Below, one piece after another: positions 59,694 to 64,000 of a DNA stretch of 64,000 bases. Numbering within the stretch: position 1 is the stretch's first letter; every line of letters begins with the position of its first letter. A program made the position numbers and the translations under genes. Below the pieces are notes generated by a model. It saw only the letters and a list, made by a program, of their open reading frames with translations. It searched no databases and had not been told where the DNA came from. Source of the DNA: CAZVKN01 sp964627035 (GTDB lineage: Bacteria; Electryoneota; AABM5-125-24; Hatepunaeales; Hatepunaeaceae); assembly GCA_964627035.1 (NCBI GenBank), contig CAZVKN010000011.1, forward strand, positions 23,837-87,836. Reading direction: 5' to 3'.

Positions 59694-60509
59694 CTGAAGC
59701 CAAAGCAAACATTTGTAGCAGTCATTGATGTACTGGGATTTAGTAGTTCACTTCATGAGAACGGTATTGATGAGACTTACAAATCTTACGAAAGATTGGT
59801 ACAATTTGTTAAAGAGCAAGCTAATGTTTTATTCAGTCGCGGATGGGTAGATAATGATGAAGCTCCAGTTTCTCACAATTTCTTCAGTCCTTATATATTT
59901 AGTGACTCAATCATCATCTTTCCAAACAGCCATGGATTAGCTAAAAAGAAGATTAGACTATTAGATGAGATGCAGAATGATCCTTCCTATATGTTAAATA
60001 CATTCTCGTCAAGGAAAGTGGTTTCGAGTTTTTTATCCCATGAAGTTTTCGATTGGTTTTTTAGACCATTACAGTATCTATTTATGAGAGCACTGAAACG
60101 CCGTATTGCTTTAAGAGGTGCCGTTGCCTATGGTGAAACAATTATCAATAAGTCGAAGCGAATTTTCTTAGGAAAACCCATTTTAGATGCTCATAACCTC
60201 GAAAAAGCTCAGGAATGGTTAGGCATTGCTATACATCCTTCCTGTCATAAGAAAATTGAGTCGTTGAATACTGAAATTATACCGATATGGTTTTCTGAGT
60301 GCTCGCCCAAACTAAAAGATAATTACAACCAAGAGGTTAAGTATGTTCTCAATTGGGCACAAAATGAGCAAAAAGAGATCTATCCGGAAACCCTAACTAT
60401 TCTAAAAGAAATGCAAAAGAATTCAGAGGACAATAGAATCATTTATAAGTATGAAAACACAATTACTTATGTAGAATGGCTAATTAAACAGCAAAATACT
60501 AACCCATGA
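59694..60509 (+). CDS. Class III cyclase-like protein, non-ATG start, AT-rich
   Basis: The frame opens upstream of the first Met. From a CTG at 59694, right behind GGAGGA, it reads KPKQTFVAVIDVLGFSSSL, giving about 271 residues. Asp in VAVIDVLGFS and Asp in IFSDSIIIF fit the two metal-binding positions of a cyclase homology domain. RIALRGAVAYGE...FLGKPILDAHNLEKAQEWLGIA matches a stand-alone cyclase-like family of unknown function. The gene is visibly richer in A and T than its neighbours, suggesting transfer. The stop overlaps the permease start (ATGA). No effector gene of the Pycsar or CBASS type is adjacent. Function is unproven. Confidence 0.6.
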   Translation: MKPKQTFVAVIDVLGFSSSLHENGIDETYKSYERLVQFVKEQANVLFSRGWVDNDEAPVSHNFFSPYIFSDSIIIFPNSHGLAKKKIRLLDEMQNDPSYMLNTFSSRKVVSSFLSHEVFDWFFRPLQYLFMRALKRRIALRGAVAYGETIINKSKRIFLGKPILDAHNLEKAQEWLGIAIHPSCHKKIESLNTEIIPIWFSECSPKLKDNYNQEVKYVLNWAQNEQKEIYPETLTILKEMQKNSEDNRIIYKYENTITYVEWLIKQQNTNP

Positions 60510-61513
60510 CCACCTACATAATAAAACGCATTCTGTTGATGATCCCTACGATGATCGGGATAACCATAGTAACGTTTTTAGTCATCCATCTCGCCCCTGG
60601 AGATCCGGCTGCCATGAAAGCCCAGGCCGCTCAAGGCAATATGATGGAAGGTGTCACCGAAGAAGTTATAGAGAAAACTCGCGAACTGTACGGACTCGAT
60701 AAACCGTTGTATGTGCAGTATTGGATCTGGATCAAACAGATTGCGACGCTGGAGTTCGGTGATTCCATCAAGTTCAAGCGTCCGGTGTGGGATGTCATCG
60801 TCGAGCGGATTCCGGTGTCACTCAAGCTGGCATTGACTGCAATTGTGTTGTCCTATCTTATAGCAATTCCATTGGGTATCTACTCGGCAAGTCACCAATA
60901 CACCAAGCCCGACCGCACTATGACGCTGGTGCTGTTTATCATGTATTCACTGCCACCGTTTTGGGTGGGGACGATGCTGATCGTGTTTCTCGGTGGGGGA
61001 GACTTCTTAGATCTGTTTCCGGTGTTCGGGTTGGAATCAATCGGTGTGGATAAAATGCCATTTTGGGACAGAGTCCTCGACACTGCCTGGCATCTCGTGC
61101 TGCCGATATTCTGTATGACTTACGGATCCTTGGCTGTACTGTCACGCTACATGAGAACATCAATGCTGGAGGTTATCCGTCAGGATTACATCACCACTGC
61201 ACGAGCGAAAGGACTAAGTGAAGGCAAAGTCATCCTCAAACATGCCCTGCGAAATTCGCTGATTCCGATCATCACCCTGCTGTCGGGAGTCCTTCCGGCG
61301 GTCATGGGCGGTTCGATCATCATTGAGACCATTTTTACTATACCGGGTATGGGACGATTGGCATGGGAAGCCATTATGGCACGTGACTATCCGGTTATCA
61401 TGGCTGAACTGACGATTGTAGCATTCCTGACACTGTTTGGAATCCTGCTTTCGGATGTGTTGTATTCACTCGTTGATCCGAGGATTGCATTTCAAAAGAA
61501 GGGATCCGATTAA
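60506..61513 (+). CDS. ABC transporter permease, DppB/OppB type
   Basis: A 335-residue membrane protein with six TM helices. N-terminus TTYIIKRILLMIPTMIGITIVTFLVIHLAPGDPA is typical of the family. The EAA loop (YITTARAKGLSEGKVILKHALRNSLIPIITLL) contacts the ATPase. It forms half of a peptide, oligosaccharide or metal-chelate importer pore. The usual partners (DppC, ATPases, binding protein) are not next to it, so it is an orphan or its partners are elsewhere. Confidence 0.92.
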   Translation: MTTYIIKRILLMIPTMIGITIVTFLVIHLAPGDPAAMKAQAAQGNMMEGVTEEVIEKTRELYGLDKPLYVQYWIWIKQIATLEFGDSIKFKRPVWDVIVERIPVSLKLALTAIVLSYLIAIPLGIYSASHQYTKPDRTMTLVLFIMYSLPPFWVGTMLIVFLGGGDFLDLFPVFGLESIGVDKMPFWDRVLDTAWHLVLPIFCMTYGSLAVLSRYMRTSMLEVIRQDYITTARAKGLSEGKVILKHALRNSLIPIITLLSGVLPAVMGGSIIIETIFTIPGMGRLAWEAIMARDYPVIMAELTIVAFLTLFGILLSDVLYSLVDPRIAFQKKGSD

Positions 61514-61518
61514 ATGAA

Positions 61519-61935
61519 ATGAACGAACCGTTCTTTATGCTGATTAGCGAGATTCAGCCGAGTCAGCTCTATATAAACCGAGCCAAATTGGATGTGTTGC
61601 GAGAACTTGACGACACCTTAAAGGATCACTTGTATGAACCGATACCGATCAAAAGACTCGATGGACAAGTAATTTACAGTGATGGTCATACACGTGCATT
61701 GGCTGTGTTTTTGAATGGTGGTGAAGAGGTGAAAGTAATCCAAGATTCGGATGAATTGGATTGGGATGCGTATCGAATTTGCGTAAATTGGTGTATCGAG
61801 AATGGAATTCGTACTGTAAAGGATTTGAGAGAACGACTGCTTGAACCGGCGGACTATGAGAGATTATGGATCAAGCGATGTCAGCAGATAAATTGCCGTA
61901 ATCAAAGGAGATACAATGAGTTCGCAAACTGTTAG
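61519..61935 (+). CDS. ParB/sulfiredoxin-like domain protein
   Basis: A 138-residue protein: ISEIQPSQLYINRAKLDVL, then PIPIKRLDGQVIYSDGHTRALAVFLNGGEEVKV, the ParB/Srx fold core (the DGHTRA motif takes the place of the GEHR/GxHR loop), then a helical tail (WDAYRICVNWCIENGI). It is likely a nucleotide-dependent or DNA-related small protein; the family is uncharacterised. The 3' end overlaps the next gene by 20 bases. Confidence 0.65.
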   Translation: MNEPFFMLISEIQPSQLYINRAKLDVLRELDDTLKDHLYEPIPIKRLDGQVIYSDGHTRALAVFLNGGEEVKVIQDSDELDWDAYRICVNWCIENGIRTVKDLRERLLEPADYERLWIKRCQQINCRNQRRYNEFANC

Positions 61936-62269
61936 ACAGTTTATCACATTAGCAACAGTGTTATTATTTGCCGTGATACTAATCCCGCTCAACGGATGTG
62001 ATGTTTCATCACGTCGTGACATGCGCAAGGCTGAGAAGATGTTGAAAAAAGCGGATAAAGCTAATGCCGAGCACTGGGCGGAAACTGAGTATAAGAAGGC
62101 ACAGGTGTTTTTTGAGGAAGCGATGGAGCTTGGCAGAGCCAGGAAGATAAACGAATCACGTGACAAAGCAGAGGATGCATTTCTGTGGGCGGAAGATGCA
62201 TACATGCTTGCGATTGCCCGCTATGAAGAGATGGAAAAAGAGAAAGAGAGCCTCAATACTCTTGAATGA
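61916..62269 (+). CDS. Small coiled-coil lipoprotein (DUF4398-like)
   Basis: A 117-residue protein with AAAGGAG upstream. Signal and lipobox are LFAVILIPLNGC. The mature part is a helical, Ala/Glu/Lys-rich segment (RKAEKMLKKADKANAEHWAETEYKKAQVFFEEAMELG) resembling DUF4398 or TPR-like periplasmic lipoproteins. Start lies within the previous gene. Role unknown. Confidence 0.7.
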   Translation: MSSQTVRQFITLATVLLFAVILIPLNGCDVSSRRDMRKAEKMLKKADKANAEHWAETEYKKAQVFFEEAMELGRARKINESRDKAEDAFLWAEDAYMLAIARYEEMEKEKESLNTLE

Positions 62270-62429
62270 CCTGACAAACTTAATACCCCGCATAACGTAT
62301 TCACTTTACTACTGATTGAGTAGTTACCCCGGTTGGATTTGGTAATTTCTTTTCGCAGAAGCGTCAAATGAGTCAACTATTTATTCCAACCATTTTAACG
62401 GATACAAAGGCTTTAAAAGGATATAGATT

Positions 62430-63515
62430 TTGACAACAATAACAGAAAGCTCCGTACTTGAGAGTTTGCGACCTATTCAGGATCCTGACTTGCACCGGAG
62501 TATCGTGGATCTTGGATTCATAAAGAATCTGATCATAAATAACGGCACAGTCCAATTTGATATCGAGCTTACGACACCCGCCTGCCCGGTCAAAGAGCAT
62601 TTCAAGCAGATGGCGACTGATGCGGTGTCTGCGCTGGAAGGTGTAAATGAAGTGCAGGTCAACCTAACTTCTCAGACTCGCGGGAGTCATACCGAACAGC
62701 GTCAGATACTACAATCAGTCAAGAACATCATTGCCGTCGCTTCCGGCAAGGGTGGTGTGGCAAAATCCACCACAGCGGTCAATCTTGCCGTTGCGCTTCG
62801 ACAGTCAGGTGCAAAGGTTGGGATTCTTGACGCCGACATATACGGACCATCCATTCCTACAATGATCCGCATCGAGAAGCAAGCAGAGCCGACACCAGAT
62901 CAAAAGCTGTTACCAGCTGAAGGTGCGGGATTGAAGCTGATTTCAATGGGTCTTTTCGTTGACGCAGATCAAGCTGCGGTGCTGCGTGGTCCGATGGTTT
63001 CCAAGTATGTGTCGCAATTCCTCGGTGCGGTCGAATGGGGTGAACTTGACTACCTCATAGTGGATTATCCTCCCGGAACGGGTGACGTACAGCTAACCCT
63101 GTCGCAGCAAGCTCCTATCACAGGTGCACTGATCGTGACAACCCCTCAGAAGATAGCGTTGGCTGATGTCAAGCGAGCTATTGCGATGTTCAAGACGACC
63201 AAGATTCCGGTACTCGGCGTGTGTGAGACGATGAGTTATTTCCTCGCTGATGAGAAGAAGCATTACATCTTTGGACAAGGTGGAGGAACCTCTATTGCTG
63301 CTGAAAATGATGTTCCATTCCATGGAGAGATCCCTATTGATCCAATGGTAACAGAAAGTGGTGACACAGGCGTACCGATTGTAGTCAGCAAGCCGGACTC
63401 ACCGGTGGCATCAGCATATCGTAAGGTAGCGGGGTCGGTCGCCTCTCAATTATCAATTGTGAACATGCTGGAGACTCAGTCGCAGAAGTCATTTTCACTT
63501 CAGTGGGAGGGTTAA
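62430..63515 (+). CDS. mrp: Mrp/ApbC-type iron-sulfur carrier ATPase with N-terminal MIP18 domain
   Basis: A 361-residue protein. The start is a TTG at 62430 with AAAAGGA upstream. Residues about 1-80 are a MIP18/DUF59 domain (SLRPIQDPDLHRSIVDLGFIKNL, TPACPVKEHF). Then comes the deviant Walker A (VASGKGGVAKST), LDADIYGPSIPTM and DYPPGTGDVQL. The Cys pair usual in the C-terminal cluster site (CxxC) appears only as a single Cys (GVCETMSYF), so cluster binding may differ. It normally loads or carries Fe-S clusters. The next gene is DUF971, a frequent partner. Confidence 0.92.
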   Translation: MTTITESSVLESLRPIQDPDLHRSIVDLGFIKNLIINNGTVQFDIELTTPACPVKEHFKQMATDAVSALEGVNEVQVNLTSQTRGSHTEQRQILQSVKNIIAVASGKGGVAKSTTAVNLAVALRQSGAKVGILDADIYGPSIPTMIRIEKQAEPTPDQKLLPAEGAGLKLISMGLFVDADQAAVLRGPMVSKYVSQFLGAVEWGELDYLIVDYPPGTGDVQLTLSQQAPITGALIVTTPQKIALADVKRAIAMFKTTKIPVLGVCETMSYFLADEKKHYIFGQGGGTSIAAENDVPFHGEIPIDPMVTESGDTGVPIVVSKPDSPVASAYRKVAGSVASQLSIVNMLETQSQKSFSLQWEG

Positions 63516-63516
63516 A

Positions 63517-63843
63517 GTGAACAGCGGTGAAATAGGTGTCAGCTCTATAAAGCAAATTGATCGCCACACGCTCGGTATTGAGTGGACTGACGGGCATCAG
63601 GGAAGATGGTGGTTATCACATCTAAGGCGAAACTGTCCATGCGCGCTGTGTGTGGAGGAGATGACAAATAAGCCGCTGCTCGATCCCGATTCTGTGTCTG
63701 ATGACATAACCTGTACGAGGGTAGATTCGGTTGGCAGGTATGCATTGACGGTTGAGTTTTCCGACGGACACTCGACAGGGATATTTACATTCAATAATTT
63801 GAGAAATATCTGCCAGTGCGAGGAGTGCTCGACCGGTGGGTAA
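63517..63843 (+). CDS. DUF971 (gamma-butyrobetaine hydroxylase N-terminal-like) protein
   Basis: A 108-residue protein with a GTG start one base after the Mrp stop. The domain is marked by LGIEWTDGHQGRWWLSHLRRNCPCALC and CQCEEC. The Cys groups suggest zinc or Fe-S binding. DUF971 genes commonly accompany mrp, so a role in Fe-S protein maturation is likely but unproven. Confidence 0.88.
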   Translation: MNSGEIGVSSIKQIDRHTLGIEWTDGHQGRWWLSHLRRNCPCALCVEEMTNKPLLDPDSVSDDITCTRVDSVGRYALTVEFSDGHSTGIFTFNNLRNICQCEECSTGG

Positions 63844-63925
63844 AGTTTTTTTCACAAATTCCCGATCATTATCTGACAATCCCTTGACTTTCAGCTAAAT
63901 TTGATTTAGCTTTGCGTTTCAGCAT

Positions 63926-64000
63926 TCCTCGGTAGCTCAATTGGCAGAGCGGGTGGCTGTTAACCACTAGGTTGGGGGTTCAAGTCCCTCCCGAGGAGCC
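63926..64000 (+). tRNA. tRNA-Asn (GTT), at the window edge
   Basis: TCCTCGGTAGCTCAATTGGCAGAGC...GTTCAAGTCCCTCCCGAGGA, discriminator G at 63998, then CC at the last two bases. Anticodon loop CTGTTAA gives GTT. The acceptor stem is complete; a CCA end may continue beyond the window. Confidence 0.95.

Noticed and set aside
59694..61513. Complete Pycsar or CBASS defence system
   Set aside because: Only a cyclase-like protein is present. No TIR, TM-effector or nuclease effector gene lies beside it; the neighbour is a transport permease.

Overview
The window reads as chromosome of an uncultured, diderm (Gram-negative) bacterium of the FCB type. It carries an outer-membrane and LPS assembly cluster (uppS, tamB-like, bamA, two ompH/Skp paralogues, lpxD). 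Several secreted proteins end in the type IX secretion (T9SS) sorting domain with the PNPFNS signature. This combination suggests Marinimicrobia-, Zixibacteria- or KSB1-like lineages, but the exact phylum cannot be fixed from sequence alone. Two runs of exactly 100 N show a scaffolded draft assembly.

Layout. 1-5.6 kb: 3' part of an M16C peptidase, a T9SS beta-helix protein and mtnA. 6-18.8 kb, all +: TPR lipoprotein, uppS, FAD-domain protein, tamB-like, bamA, two ompH-like genes, lpxD and a single-domain class III cyclase. 18.8-21.6 kb: overlapping pyrR-pyrB-pyrC. 21.8-27.8 kb: lepA, a 42-residue membrane protein, a lipoprotein and typA. 28.2-33.3 kb: NmrA-like protein, a lipoprotein/outer-membrane-protein pair, and a scrapyard of truncated pieces (5S rRNA 3' part, BrnA/BrnT toxin-antitoxin, T9SS tails, NO VEIN-type nuclease, IS1 transposase). 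33.3-38.7 kb, all -: a duplicated two-gene cassette, each with a small exported protein, a perfect intercistronic hairpin and a large T9SS propeller/PKD protein. 39.4-44.1 kb, -: homogentisate (tyrosine) catabolism operon. 44.3-46.6 kb, -: VOC protein, luciferase-like oxidoreductase and an F420-NADP reductase-like protein. 46.8-47.9 kb: ruvCA. 48.4-52.5 kb: CsgG/PEGA protein, a REP array, a REP-associated transposase (RAYT) and a zinc-ribbon membrane protein. 52.6-53.1 kb: tRNA-Ala and long-form SRP RNA. 53.1-64 kb: methyltransferase, queA, a MalQ-GlgB fusion, a second RAYT, a cyclase-like gene, a DppB-type permease, ParB-like protein, lipoprotein, Mrp ATPase, DUF971 protein and tRNA-Asn.

The most unusual theme is repeat colonisation. 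At least three families of structured palindromes fill the intergenic spaces. Two of them sit right beside a RAYT gene of apparently matching identity. Families A and C share one plan, an outer stem closing two inner hairpins, and family A copies keep their stems through compensatory changes. Repeat sequence has also entered coding DNA: a LepA loop, the C-terminus of one RAYT, and the C-terminus of a small secreted protein. Other candidates for novelty are the duplicated small-protein/T9SS cassette, the 1360-residue glucanotransferase-branching enzyme fusion, the VOC/LLM/F420-reductase operon, and an AT-rich cyclase-like gene that starts at a non-ATG codon.
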